Of a stretch of DNA of 64,000 nucleotides, positions 35,723 through 45,237 are shown piece by piece. The notes beneath the pieces are model-generated. The model had not been told where the DNA came from. It did no database searches and saw only the letters and a program-made list of their open reading frames with translations. The position numbers and the translations under genes are program-made. The DNA lies in the NCBI RefSeq assembly GCF_019900845.1, contig NZ_CP074570.1:868001-932000 (forward strand). The letters run 5' to 3'. Source of the stretch: Paraneptunicella aestuarii. Its GTDB lineage: Bacteria; Pseudomonadota; Gammaproteobacteria; Enterobacterales; Alteromonadaceae. How positions within the stretch are numbered: position 1 is the first letter of the stretch; every line of letters begins with the position of its first letter.

Positions 35723-36145
35723 ATGAGCCTGTTTAATGTAATGAATATCGCTGCTACAGGAATGCATGCAGAAAATGTTCGCTTGAATACAACAGCCAGT
35801 AATGTGGCAAACGCGAATAGTGTCAGCAGTAGTTACGATCAAACATACAAGGCGCGTCACCCGGTTTTTGCTGCTGCATTGGATCAAGCCAATCAGGATC
35901 AAACGAGAGGGACTGGTGTTGAGGTGTTGGGTGTGGTTGAAAGTCAGAAGCCTTTGCAGGTTGAGTATTCACCGGGTCACCCAATGGCTGATGAAAATGG
36001 CTACATCTACAAGCCTAACGTTAACATCGTTGAGGAAATGGCAGACATGATGTCAGCGTCAAAAAGCTATGAAACCAATGTTCAGGTTGCCGATACAACC
36101 AAGCGAATTTTTAGTCGTGTTCTGATGCTCGGTCAAGGTCGTTAG
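35723..36145 (+). CDS. flgC: Flagellar proximal rod protein FlgC
   Basis: 140 aa. The N terminus (MNIAATGMHAENVRLNTTA, then SNVANANS) and C terminus (NIVEEMADMMSASKSYETNV, then LMLGQGR) are classic FlgC. It forms the proximal rod with FlgB and FlgF. ATG follows GGAGGG. It is followed by flgD after 9 bp. Confidence 0.96.
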   Translation: MSLFNVMNIAATGMHAENVRLNTTASNVANANSVSSSYDQTYKARHPVFAAALDQANQDQTRGTGVEVLGVVESQKPLQVEYSPGHPMADENGYIYKPNVNIVEEMADMMSASKSYETNVQVADTTKRIFSRVLMLGQGR

Positions 36146-36154
36146 GGGTAAATA

Positions 36155-37078
36155 ATGTCTAGCATAAGTGGTTTAGATACAGGGCTATACTGGCCCTCTG
36201 AAGATGCTGTTCCGGTTGCTGATAATAGTAATTCACAACTATCGCAGGAAGACTTCTTCGCCATGTTAACTGAGCAATTGTCGAATCAGGATCCCACCAA
36301 ACCGGTAGACAATGATCAAATGGTTGCCCAGATGACGAGTTTCACAATGGCAGACAGCTTATCCAGGCTGAATGATAAATTTGATGCTTTTGCTCAGTCC
36401 ATGAACTCGAATCAGGCTCTTCAGGCAAGTAGCTTGATTGGCCAGGAAGTTCTGGTTAATGCCGATTCAGGTACAACTTGGAAAGAAGGCAATGTGTATG
36501 GAGCGATCGTTGCTGAAACAGATGTAGAAAACCTGCAGATTCAAATAACTGATGAATATGGTCAGGTGGTCAGAACGATTGAAGGCGGTTCACAGAGCGC
36601 GGGTAATATCTCATTTGGTTGGGATGGTACTGACGACTACGGCAACTTCTTGCCTCGCGGAAAATATATCATTGAAGCCAATGGCACTGTGGGTGGGCAA
36701 AACCAGTCACTGGATGTGGTGATGGAAGCTCAGGTAACAGGATCTGCGGTTGCCGCTGATGATATGAAAGATGTGCAAATTATCATTGAAGATCAGGCCG
36801 GGCAGGTTATCCGCAATATTGATGTCGGCAACCAATATGCTGGCAGTATCGATTTTGGCTGGGATGGTACAGATAACAATGGATATCTCGTTCCCCCTGG
36901 CGATTACAAAATAAAAATACAGGGAACAGTGAATGGTCAGGACGAAGCATTGCAATTTGGCATTAACCGCCGAGTTACAAGCGTGAGTCTGACTGGCAGT
37001 GGAACTGATGGTGTCATCCTGAATTTAGCGGGTGATCAGAATATTAAACTTGCTGATGTTATACGGGTCGGCGGTTGA
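36155..37078 (+). CDS. flgD: Hook-capping protein FlgD with duplicated Ig-like domain
   Basis: 307 aa, well above the usual 220-240. The N-terminal part (DFFAMLTEQLSNQDPTKPVD, then QMVAQMTSFTMADSL) is normal. From residue 127 an Ig-like FlgD module appears twice with an 80-residue period: first copy LQIQITDEYGQVVRTI ... FGWDGTDDYGNFLPRGKY, second copy from residue 207 VQIIIEDQAGQVIRNI ... FGWDGTDNNGYLVPPGDY. The end (DGVILNLAGDQNIKLADVIR) is standard. FlgD caps the growing hook and is needed for FlgE polymerisation. The extra module would enlarge the cap's outer domain. Confidence 0.94.
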   Translation: MSSISGLDTGLYWPSEDAVPVADNSNSQLSQEDFFAMLTEQLSNQDPTKPVDNDQMVAQMTSFTMADSLSRLNDKFDAFAQSMNSNQALQASSLIGQEVLVNADSGTTWKEGNVYGAIVAETDVENLQIQITDEYGQVVRTIEGGSQSAGNISFGWDGTDDYGNFLPRGKYIIEANGTVGGQNQSLDVVMEAQVTGSAVAADDMKDVQIIIEDQAGQVIRNIDVGNQYAGSIDFGWDGTDNNGYLVPPGDYKIKIQGTVNGQDEALQFGINRRVTSVSLTGSGTDGVILNLAGDQNIKLADVIRVGG

Positions 37079-37102
37079 TAAAAATCCAAGAGGAGAATAC
37101 GA

Positions 37103-38485
37103 ATGTCCTTTAATATAGCACTGAGTGGAGTTTCTGCTGCTCAGAAAGATTTGGATACTACAGCCAATAACATTGCGAACGTTAATACGGTTGGTTTTAA
37201 AGAATCTCGAGCCGAGTTTGGCGATGTATTTGCTGCATCATTATTGTCGGGCGGCAGAACTAAAGTGGGTGACGGTGTGTTGACTAATGAAGTCGCGCAA
37301 CAGTTCTCACAAGGTAGCTTGCAGTTCACGAACAATGCCTTGGATTTGGCGGTTACCGGAAACGGCTTTTTTGCCACGGTTCCTGAGCAAACATCTCGAG
37401 ATTTCTCTTTTACTCGAGCAGGCCAATTCAAACTGAATGACGACAACTTTGTTGTTAATTCCAATGGTGACAACCTATTGGGATTCCCGGTAAACGCCGA
37501 TGGTACATCAGCATCAGTTGCATTAAGTACCGCAACACCGGTACGTATTCCGGATTCATCTGGCTCTCCAACACCAACTTCTGCTGTTGATATGAGAATG
37601 AACTTGCCGGCGGGTGTTAATGGTGTTGATCCATTGTTATTTAATCCGGCGGATCCGTTAACTTTCAATGCATCTACCTCAGTGACCATTTATGACTCGC
37701 TAGGTGATTCACACGTAATGACGTATTACTTCATGAAGGATGCGGGCGCGACTAACGAATGGTTGGTTACGGTTGAAGTAGATAATACGCCTATCGAAAT
37801 CACCGATGACACCGGAACCGGCTTTGCTGGTGCCATCGCTGCAAATACGGTTGGGACAACCTTTTCCGCGCCAGGTATTCCTGCGTTCAGAATGGTATTT
37901 AGCCCAGGTGGTGACTTCACGGGTATTCAAAACTCACAAGGTACATTTCAACCTACAGGTGACGTAGTGACCATGCCATTAGGTAATCCACCTATCAATA
38001 ATGGTGCATCTACTACGCAACAAATTACTTTGGACTTTGCATTGGATGCCGCGAACGCAACACCAGATGAACCGACTCAGTTTGCTTCTAACTTTGAGGT
38101 AACGTCACTGGAGCAAAATGGTTTGCCAGTAGGTCGATTGACTGGTATCGATATCGGCCCTGACGGTTTGGTTCGTGCAACCTTCTCGAATGGTACTTCC
38201 ACACCGATTACTCGAGTTGCGCTGGTTCGTTTTGCTAACGAGCAAGGTTTGACTCAGGCGGGTAATACACAATGGAAAGAAAGTATTTTGTCAGGCGAAG
38301 CTTTGGCAGGTGAGGCAACAACCGGAACATTCGGTACGATTAACTCATCGGCGTTGGAACAGGCTAACGTAAACCTGACTACCGAATTGATTGATATGAT
38401 TATCGCGCAACGGAACTTCCAGGCCAATTCAAGAGCGTTGGAAGTCAATAACCAGTTAAACCAGACGGTATTGAATATCCGATAA
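37103..38485 (+). CDS. flgE: Flagellar hook protein FlgE
   Basis: 460 aa. The N-terminal rod/hook motif (SGVSAAQKDLDTTANNIANV, then NTVGFKESRAEF) and the C terminus (NVNLTTELIDMIIAQRNFQA, then NSRALEVNNQLNQTVLNIR) are conserved; the middle (about 140-350) is the surface D2 region. It builds the hook. Last gene of the first sigma-54 operon; a stem-loop and a new sigma-54 promoter follow. Confidence 0.96.
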   Translation: MSFNIALSGVSAAQKDLDTTANNIANVNTVGFKESRAEFGDVFAASLLSGGRTKVGDGVLTNEVAQQFSQGSLQFTNNALDLAVTGNGFFATVPEQTSRDFSFTRAGQFKLNDDNFVVNSNGDNLLGFPVNADGTSASVALSTATPVRIPDSSGSPTPTSAVDMRMNLPAGVNGVDPLLFNPADPLTFNASTSVTIYDSLGDSHVMTYYFMKDAGATNEWLVTVEVDNTPIEITDDTGTGFAGAIAANTVGTTFSAPGIPAFRMVFSPGGDFTGIQNSQGTFQPTGDVVTMPLGNPPINNGASTTQQITLDFALDAANATPDEPTQFASNFEVTSLEQNGLPVGRLTGIDIGPDGLVRATFSNGTSTPITRVALVRFANEQGLTQAGNTQWKESILSGEALAGEATTGTFGTINSSALEQANVNLTTELIDMIIAQRNFQANSRALEVNNQLNQTVLNIR

Positions 38486-38506
38486 ATTGACACTGTAAGT
38501 ACGAAG

Positions 38507-38533
38507 TTGAGGTCGCCAAAAAAGCGGCCTCAA
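38507..38533 (+). terminator. Stem-loop after flgE
   Basis: TTGAGGTCGC / GCGGCCTCAA with a 7-base loop (one T-G pair), followed by a T/C-rich stretch instead of a pure T-run. Probable partial terminator between the two operons. Confidence 0.55.
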
Positions 38534-38615
38534 TTCATTCTTCCTTCCAAAATCTCTTCTTCCATATCCTTTATTTATAAGCCTTACAGGCTTGTTTTGT
38601 TATTTCTGTACACAT

Positions 38616-38631
38616 TGGCACCAACATTGCT
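38616..38631 (+). promoter_or_regulatory. Sigma-54 promoter of the flgFGHIJ operon
   Basis: TGGCACCAACATTGCT: GG (38617-38618), a 10-base spacer, GC (38629-38630), essentially full consensus. The start near 38641 leaves only about 28 bp to the flgF ATG. Confidence 0.85.
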
Positions 38632-38668
38632 TTAGTCTGATTAAGATTAATTACGTCAGATTATTGTC

Positions 38669-39412
38669 ATGGATAAAATGCTTTATATCGCAGCGAGCGG
38701 AGCAAGTCAGGACTTGCTGGGTACTGCGGTACGTTCTAACAACCTGGCAAATGCTCAGACTACAGGTTTTAAAGCTCTGCTAACTCAAGCCAGAGCCATG
38801 CCCGCCTTTGGTGATGGTTTACCAACTCGTGTCTTTGCAATGACCGAGGGCTATGCCAATAAAATGACTGGTGGTTCCATGGTTCAAACCGCCCGTGATA
38901 TGGACTTAGCCATTCAGGGCGATGGTTGGTTTGCTGTTCAAGATGCTAAAGGCAATGAAGCCTATACCAGAGCCGGAAGTTTCCAGGCTGCGGCAGATGG
39001 TATGTTGCAAGATGCTCATGGTAATCCTGTCATGGGTGATGGCGGCCCGATTTATCTTCCACTTCCTTTGGATAATCTCAATTTTGCGGTAGATGGCACC
39101 ATTACTGTTCGCCCTCAAGGCGCGCCAGAGAACGTGCAAGAGGAATTGGGGAGATTGAAGTTGGTCAATCCTGATGTGCGCGATTTGGTTCGTGGTCAAG
39201 ATGGATTGTTCCGAACCAAAGACGGCAATGAGGCCGAGCTGGATCCCACAGTACGAATTCGTAGTGGCGTTTTAGAGTCCAGCAACGTCAATCCGATTGA
39301 TGAAATGATGAAAGTAATGGAGTTGCAAAAGCATTACGAGATGCAAGTCAAGATCATGAAGAAAGCCGACGAACTTGATATGCGTGGCAACCAGTTGCTC
39401 AGAATTATTTAA
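38669..39412 (+). CDS. flgF: Flagellar proximal rod protein FlgF
   Basis: 247 aa. N-terminal MLYIAASGASQDLLGTAVRS with NNLANAQTTGFK, middle DLAIQGDGWFAVQ, and C-terminal ESSNVNPIDEMMKVMELQKH are typical. It forms the proximal rod next to FlgG. First gene of the second sigma-54 operon. flgG follows after 39 bp. Confidence 0.96.
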   Translation: MDKMLYIAASGASQDLLGTAVRSNNLANAQTTGFKALLTQARAMPAFGDGLPTRVFAMTEGYANKMTGGSMVQTARDMDLAIQGDGWFAVQDAKGNEAYTRAGSFQAAADGMLQDAHGNPVMGDGGPIYLPLPLDNLNFAVDGTITVRPQGAPENVQEELGRLKLVNPDVRDLVRGQDGLFRTKDGNEAELDPTVRIRSGVLESSNVNPIDEMMKVMELQKHYEMQVKIMKKADELDMRGNQLLRII

Positions 39413-39451
39413 CGAATATTTAGATTTGATTAAACAGGGTGGAGGTGACTT

Positions 39452-40240
39452 ATGCACCCAGCATTATGGATCAGTAAAACTGGATTGGATGCGGCACAAA
39501 CTGATGTGTCGGTCATTTCCAATAACCTGGCAAACGCCAGTACGGTCGGTTTTAAGAAAGATCGCGCTATTTTTGAAGATCTTCTGTATCAGAACATCAA
39601 TCAACCCGGTGGTCGTTCTTCTGCAGATACCGAGTTACCTTCCGGCTTAATGCTAGGTGCAGGTAGCAAGGTTGTGGCAACGCAAAAAGCACATACACAA
39701 GGTAACCTGATCACAACAGATAACGCTTTGGACATGTCAATTCAAGGGCGTGGATATTTTGAAATTCTGCAACCTGACGGTTCTTTGGCGTATACCCGAA
39801 ACGGTCAGTTCACTTTGGATAACCAAGGTCAAATCGTTACTCCGGGCGCGGGTTTCCTGTTGCAGCCTAACATTACTATTCCTGAAGATGCTCAGCAAAT
39901 CACCATTTCTCAGGATGGTGAAGTATCAGCAACGGTTCGTGGACAAGCAGACCCTATCGTACTTGGACAGTTAAACCTGTCTGACTTTTTGAACCCTGCT
40001 GGATTGCAGCCAATCGGGCAAAACCTGTATGTGGAAACGGCGGCAAGCGGTAACCCCATTCAGGGTATTCCTGGTTTGGACGGTATCGGTTCAATTGCAC
40101 AAGGTTCGCTGGAAACTTCCAACGTGAACGTAACGGAAGAACTGGTGAATCTGATTGAAAGTCAACGTTTGTATGAGATGAACTCCAAAGTGATTTCATC
40201 GGTTGATCAGATGTTGAGTCAGGTTATTCAGCAGCTTTAA
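39452..40240 (+). CDS. flgG: Flagellar distal rod protein FlgG
   Basis: 262 aa, the standard length. Motifs LWISKTGLDAAQTDVSVISN, NLANASTVGFKKDRAIFEDL, NALDMSIQGRGYFEI and ETSNVNVTEELVNLIESQR are all present. It builds the distal rod that spans the periplasm. ATG follows GGAGGT. flgH follows after 33 bp. Confidence 0.97.
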   Translation: MHPALWISKTGLDAAQTDVSVISNNLANASTVGFKKDRAIFEDLLYQNINQPGGRSSADTELPSGLMLGAGSKVVATQKAHTQGNLITTDNALDMSIQGRGYFEILQPDGSLAYTRNGQFTLDNQGQIVTPGAGFLLQPNITIPEDAQQITISQDGEVSATVRGQADPIVLGQLNLSDFLNPAGLQPIGQNLYVETAASGNPIQGIPGLDGIGSIAQGSLETSNVNVTEELVNLIESQRLYEMNSKVISSVDQMLSQVIQQL

Positions 40241-40273
40241 TCATTAGTTAACGAATTTGGTGAGGGTAGTGAA

Positions 40274-40969
40274 ATGAGGTCATTAGTAAAAACAGTCAGC
40301 ATTACATTGTGTTCCGTTGGAATGCTGTCGGGCTGTATGTCAACGGCTCATCATGAACCCATGCCTAATGATCCATTTTACGCACCTATTATTCCTGATA
40401 TGCCCTCAGAAAAAGTGAATGATGATGGCAGTATTTTTCAGGCAAGTATGAGTAGTAGCCTGTATTCCGACGCAAAAGCGCGCCGAATCGGCGACATCAT
40501 CACGGTTATTTTGCGTGAAAACACCACCGCGACCAAGTCGGCAAAAACCACCATGGGACGTGACAATGCCATGACAGTCGAGCCAATCATTGGCTTGGGT
40601 GGGCAGAATGTTACGGTTGGCAACCAGTCTATTCAAATGGATTTGAACACATCGAATTCCTTTGAAGGTGATGCTCAGGCGAATCAGAGTAATAACCTGA
40701 ATGGCAACATTTCAGTCACCGTGGTTCAAGTGTTGCCCAACAGTAATTTGGTTATTCGTGGCGAGAAATGGCTAACCCTCAATAGCGGTGATGAGTATTT
40801 GCGCTTAACAGGCATTGTTCGCCCGTCGGACATTAATCCGGCGAATGAAGTGTTATCGACCAAAATCGCCAATGCCCGTATCAAATACAGTGGCACGGGG
40901 GAGTTTGCCAGAACCCAGGAACAAGGCTGGTTAACCAAATTCTTCTCATCGTCCTGGTGGCCATTTTAA
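40274..40969 (+). CDS. flgH: Flagellar L-ring lipoprotein FlgH
   Basis: 231 aa outer-membrane lipoprotein; lipobox LSGC with Cys about 21. The core [20 protein letters not shown], the repeated short N-S-N stretches and [20 protein letters not shown] with VRPSDI are diagnostic. It forms the L ring of the rod bushing. flgI starts 20 bp downstream. Confidence 0.96.
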   Translation: MRSLVKTVSITLCSVGMLSGCMSTAHHEPMPNDPFYAPIIPDMPSEKVNDDGSIFQASMSSSLYSDAKARRIGDIITVILRENTTATKSAKTTMGRDNAMTVEPIIGLGGQNVTVGNQSIQMDLNTSNSFEGDAQANQSNNLNGNISVTVVQVLPNSNLVIRGEKWLTLNSGDEYLRLTGIVRPSDINPANEVLSTKIANARIKYSGTGEFARTQEQGWLTKFFSSSWWPF

Positions 40970-40988
40970 GTTGAACGTGGAGAGAACA

Positions 40989-42098
40989 ATGAAACAGTTA
41001 CTGATATTAATGGGATTGATGCTGTTGTTGCCTCTGAATGTTCAGGCTCAACGCGTGAAAGATGTTGCCACCATTCAAGGTGTGCGTAGTAACCAGTTAG
41101 TGGGTTATGGTTTGGTTGTCGGTTTGCCAGGAACGGGTGAGCAAAGTCCCTTCACTGAACAAAGTTTCCGTGCCATGTTGTCAAATTTCGGTATTGCACT
41201 GCCCAGCAACGTCAAGCCAAAAATCAAGAACGTGGCTGCTGTAGCGGTTCATGCTGAATTGCCGCCATTTATCAAGCCGGGTCAAACCATTGATATTACC
41301 GTATCGTCTATTGGCGAAGCGGGAAGCTTGCGTGGTGGAACCTTGTTGCAAACCTTCCTTAAAGGTGTCGATGGCAATGTTTATGCGATTGCGCAAGGGA
41401 GTTTGGTGGTCAGTGGTTTCGGCGCCGAAGGTGCTGATGGTTCTCGTATTGTCTCTAACACGCCAACAGTCGGACGTATCGCTAATGGGGCTATTGTTGA
41501 ACGTAGTGTTCCTAGCGGTTTAATGACCAATGACTATTTAACGCTGAACCTGAATTACCCGGATTTTGGTACTGCCAAGAATTTGGCTGAAACGATTAAC
41601 CGTCGTTTGGGAGCGGATCCGTCAAAAGGCTACGTGATCGCAACACCTATTGATGCTGCTTCAGTGCGAGTGTCTGCTCCACGCGATGTAGGTCAGCGAG
41701 TTGGATTTCTTGCCACACTACAAGATTTTGAATTTACCCCGGAAGAAGCCCCTGCTCGGGTGGTTATTAACAGCCGCACCGGCACGATTGTTATCGGTAA
41801 AGAAGTGCGCTTGTTACCTGCGGCGATCACTCACGGTGGGCTGACAGTGACCATCGCGGAAAATCAAACCGTATCGCAACCCAATGCTTTTGCGCAGGGG
41901 GAAACGCAAACGACGACACAATCCATAGTCGACGTGAATCTTGATGATACCCGTATGTTCAAATTTGAGCCGGGTGTGACCTTGGATCAGTTAGTTCGTG
42001 CAGTGAATGAAGTAGGTGCTGCGCCGGGTGACTTAATGGCAATTCTTGAAGCGCTACGTGAAGCCGGAGCGTTACAAGGTCAGTTGATTATTATCTAA
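40989..42098 (+). CDS. flgI: Flagellar P-ring protein FlgI
   Basis: 369 aa with a Sec signal peptide (LLLPLNVQA before QRVKD). The start of the mature protein ([20 protein letters not shown]) and [20 protein letters not shown] are diagnostic. It forms the P ring in the peptidoglycan layer, helped by FlgA. ATG 40989 is chosen because GGAGA precedes it and the signal peptide begins there; the frame extends to a TTG at 40971 without support. Confidence 0.96.
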   Translation: MKQLLILMGLMLLLPLNVQAQRVKDVATIQGVRSNQLVGYGLVVGLPGTGEQSPFTEQSFRAMLSNFGIALPSNVKPKIKNVAAVAVHAELPPFIKPGQTIDITVSSIGEAGSLRGGTLLQTFLKGVDGNVYAIAQGSLVVSGFGAEGADGSRIVSNTPTVGRIANGAIVERSVPSGLMTNDYLTLNLNYPDFGTAKNLAETINRRLGADPSKGYVIATPIDAASVRVSAPRDVGQRVGFLATLQDFEFTPEEAPARVVINSRTGTIVIGKEVRLLPAAITHGGLTVTIAENQTVSQPNAFAQGETQTTTQSIVDVNLDDTRMFKFEPGVTLDQLVRAVNEVGAAPGDLMAILEALREAGALQGQLIII

Positions 42099-42115
42099 TC
42101 AGGCAGGTCAATATC

Positions 42116-43108
42116 ATGGATATGTCAGCTCAAGTACAAAGCCAAATCGACCAAGCTCAAGTCGCCTATGACATCAAAGGTTTGGATGTGCTGCGCCAAG
42201 GTGCGCAAAAAGGCGATAGAAAGGCATTGGAAGCAACGGCTGAGCAGTTTGAAGCGATTTTCGTTCGCATGATGTTGAAATCTATGCGTGATGCTACCGA
42301 TGCCTTGGCTGATGAAGATAGTCCGTTTAATTCGCAACAAGTGAAGTTTTATCGCGATATGCAAGATCAGCAAATGGCGTCTGATTTAGCGAAAAATGGC
42401 AACCTGGGTTTGGCGGAACTCATTATGCAACAGCTTGACCCAGAAGGAAGTGGTGTTATATCGGCAAGTGTTATTCGCAGTGGTGCGAATATGTCAGATT
42501 TTCATACTGGTAACACGAACAGCACTTCTGCAAAACTGGATTTGCCGGTAATGAAGTCTTCCGATTCTTCAGAGTCAAGTCGCGCAGAATCAAGTCGTGG
42601 TGTGGCTTATAAGAAATCAGCCTTTGAATCACCCGAAGCCTTTATCGAATCATTATTACCTGTGGCTGAAAAAGTGGCCGGAGAGTTGGGGTTGGATCCT
42701 AAAGCGCTTGTTGCTCAAGCGGCAGTAGAAACGGGCTGGGGTCAACACATGATCCATTCTTCCAGCGGTGAAAATTCTCATAACCTGTTTGGTATCAAAG
42801 CTAACCGCGATTGGTCGGGAGACAAACAGGTGGTCGAAACACTGGAATACAACCAGGGTTTAGCTAGGAAACAAAAAGCGGCTTTTCGTTCTTACGACGA
42901 TTTCCATGCGTCAATGCAGGACTATGTGCAGTTTATTAAAGACAGTCCTCGTTATCGCAATGCCGTGGAGCAGTCAGCCGAACCCAAGGCCTACTTTCAG
43001 CAGTTGCAACAGGCTGGTTATGCAACTGACCCGGCATATGCTGAGAAAGTGATGTCGGTATTTAACAGTGAAAAGCTGTCTTCTTTATCAGCTCGAAGCT
43101 CTATTTGA
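42116..43108 (+). CDS. flgJ: Peptidoglycan hydrolase and rod-cap protein FlgJ
   Basis: 330 aa bifunctional protein. The N-terminal rod-scaffold domain (about 20-110; EQFEAIFVRMMLKSMRDATD) is followed by a serine-rich linker (about 145-175) and a C-terminal glucosaminidase-type domain (about 180-325; AAVETGWGQHMIHSS, NLFGIKAN), which opens the murein layer for the rod. The fused two-domain form is typical of gammaproteobacteria. flgK follows after 22 bp. Confidence 0.95.
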   Translation: MDMSAQVQSQIDQAQVAYDIKGLDVLRQGAQKGDRKALEATAEQFEAIFVRMMLKSMRDATDALADEDSPFNSQQVKFYRDMQDQQMASDLAKNGNLGLAELIMQQLDPEGSGVISASVIRSGANMSDFHTGNTNSTSAKLDLPVMKSSDSSESSRAESSRGVAYKKSAFESPEAFIESLLPVAEKVAGELGLDPKALVAQAAVETGWGQHMIHSSSGENSHNLFGIKANRDWSGDKQVVETLEYNQGLARKQKAAFRSYDDFHASMQDYVQFIKDSPRYRNAVEQSAEPKAYFQQLQQAGYATDPAYAEKVMSVFNSEKLSSLSARSSI

Positions 43109-43130
43109 GTGTTAAGGCGAGGAACTTATT

Positions 43131-45227
43131 GTGATTGATTTATTCACCGTTGCATCGTCAGGATTACAAGCGCAAAACCAGCTGTTGAATACAGCCGGTA
43201 AGAACATCGCGAATGTAAACACCGAAGGTTATGTTCGTGAGCGTACAACTCATGTTACTCAAGAATTGGGTGGCGTAGGTCGTGCAACAACCGAACGTGT
43301 TATTGACCGATTTGCGCAAAATCAGCATCGTCGTGATACGTCGGTATTGGGTTTATACGAAACCTATACGGCGAAAACCAGCCAAATAGACAACATTTTT
43401 GCTAATGAAGCGAACAGTATCGCTTCAGCGATGAGTCGTTTCTTCGGTTCCATGCAAACGGCTACCGATGAGCCGACCAATATTGCCGCTCGTCAATTGG
43501 TGTTGGGGCAAGCTGAATCTATGATTGGTCAGTTCTCTACAATGGAAAGCTTCCTTGAGAACAAACAGCAGGAATTGAATGAGCAACTAACAACGACCAT
43601 CACTCGTGCTAACGAGTTGATCCAGAATATAGCTCAGTTGAATAACCAAATCAGAACGACTCAACATGCTAATCAATATAGCGAGCCGGGAGCGTTAAAG
43701 AACCAGTTGGATTTATCCATTCTGGAATTGGCGGAGATGATCGCAATTGAAACGCGAGATAACGGTGACGGTTCTACGTTAATCAACTTAACCACGGGGC
43801 AGTCTCTGGTATTGGAAGATGGCACATTCAATGTATTTGAGTTGAATGGTAACCCCGATATCAACCGTAAAGATCTGACCCTGACAACCCCGAATAATAT
43901 TGTCAATATTCCGTTGGCTGAAACCAACTTGGGTGGCGAAATAGGTGGTTTGTTTAAGTTTCGTGATGAAATTTTGGAAACAAGTCGTCGTGAATTAGGG
44001 CAGATAGCTTTGGCTTTAACCGACGCTTTGAACGAGCAAAATAACCTGGGTATGGATTTGGACGGTCAGTTGGGAGCGGATATTTTCTCTAGACCTAACT
44101 TTCAAAGTTTGACCTACACGGCTAATTCATCAGCCACTTTACTGGTTAATGCGCGAGTGGAAGATGGAGGGCATTCAAGCCTGACCAGCGCAGATTATCA
44201 AATTACCATTGACGCGGTTAACGCGGGCCCAAGTCTGGATATTACGGTTGCATTCTTGAACCCGGATGGTACTCCTGTTAGAGATACTGCGGGCAACCCT
44301 ATCACTCAAACATTGGTCGGTGTTAACGCCACGCCGGGTAACTACTCATCAATTAATGGTGGTTTGGAAATTGAGTTTCCGAATGGCGGTGCTTATGCGG
44401 TTGGTGATCAGTTTTTGTTTCAACCAACCAAAGATGCGGCTTCTAAAATTGATTTGTTGATGAGTCGTCCGGAAGATTTGGCTATGGCGATGCCTGTGCG
44501 TATTGAATCTTCCATTAATAACCTGGGCGATACAACAATAACAGGCACTACCGTTACCAATACCCATGTTGATACAGCAGCGCCTTTTGATGCTAATTCA
44601 TCGGCTTTTGATGGCGCTGGTGGGTTGTTAAATGGTGTGGGTGCGGGTAATGCGCCTGCCAGGATTGTGTTTACAGGAACCAATAGTTTTGAAGTTCAAG
44701 ACAGTGGGGGTGCGGTTATTGTCACTGTTGCCGGTGCGACAGATCTCAATAACATCATGACCCAGGCGCAGGGCGCCGCTGGTTGGCCTTTTGGTGCTTT
44801 TCCTGATTACCCAGGCTACGATTTTAGTGTTCAAGGTGTTCCGAAAGCAGGAGATACCTTCAACATAAACTATAATACCAGTGGTACGGACGATAACCGG
44901 AATGGCTTAGCCATGGCAGATTTGCAAAGTGCTGATACTATGGTTCGTGATAATGGCTCTGGTAGTAGCAACCTGATCAGTTTTCATGAAGCTTATTCCA
45001 CCATTGTGAGCGATATTGGTGAAAAATCCGCTTCTGCCGATATATCCTTAAAGGCCGCAGAAGCGATTGAGCGTCAATCAAGAGAATTGTTTGAGTCGAC
45101 ATCAGGCGTAAATCTGGATGAAGAAGCATCCAACCTGATTCGGTTCCAGCAAGCGTATGCGGCTTCGGCTAAAGTGCTGACAACGGCACAAAGCCTGTTT
45201 GATACTATATTGAGTGCGGTGAGGTAG
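43131..45227 (+). CDS. flgK: Hook-filament junction protein FlgK (HAP1)
   Basis: 698 aa, longer than the roughly 550-630 usual for FlgK. GTG start after AAGGCGAGG. N-terminal ASSGLQAQNQLLNTAGKNIA with NVNTEGYVRE and C-terminal NLIRFQQAYAASAKVLTTAQ with SLFDTILSAVR are conserved. The extra length lies in the central surface region (about 330-600), which is rich in N, T and G. It joins hook to filament together with FlgL; exported with FlgN's help. Confidence 0.95.
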   Translation: MIDLFTVASSGLQAQNQLLNTAGKNIANVNTEGYVRERTTHVTQELGGVGRATTERVIDRFAQNQHRRDTSVLGLYETYTAKTSQIDNIFANEANSIASAMSRFFGSMQTATDEPTNIAARQLVLGQAESMIGQFSTMESFLENKQQELNEQLTTTITRANELIQNIAQLNNQIRTTQHANQYSEPGALKNQLDLSILELAEMIAIETRDNGDGSTLINLTTGQSLVLEDGTFNVFELNGNPDINRKDLTLTTPNNIVNIPLAETNLGGEIGGLFKFRDEILETSRRELGQIALALTDALNEQNNLGMDLDGQLGADIFSRPNFQSLTYTANSSATLLVNARVEDGGHSSLTSADYQITIDAVNAGPSLDITVAFLNPDGTPVRDTAGNPITQTLVGVNATPGNYSSINGGLEIEFPNGGAYAVGDQFLFQPTKDAASKIDLLMSRPEDLAMAMPVRIESSINNLGDTTITGTTVTNTHVDTAAPFDANSSAFDGAGGLLNGVGAGNAPARIVFTGTNSFEVQDSGGAVIVTVAGATDLNNIMTQAQGAAGWPFGAFPDYPGYDFSVQGVPKAGDTFNINYNTSGTDDNRNGLAMADLQSADTMVRDNGSGSSNLISFHEAYSTIVSDIGEKSASADISLKAAEAIERQSRELFESTSGVNLDEEASNLIRFQQAYAASAKVLTTAQSLFDTILSAVR

Positions 45228-45237
45228 ATAAAGCGTT

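Noticed and set aside
40971..40988. Upstream TTG start for FlgI
   Set aside because: The signal peptide and GGAGA site point to ATG 40989.
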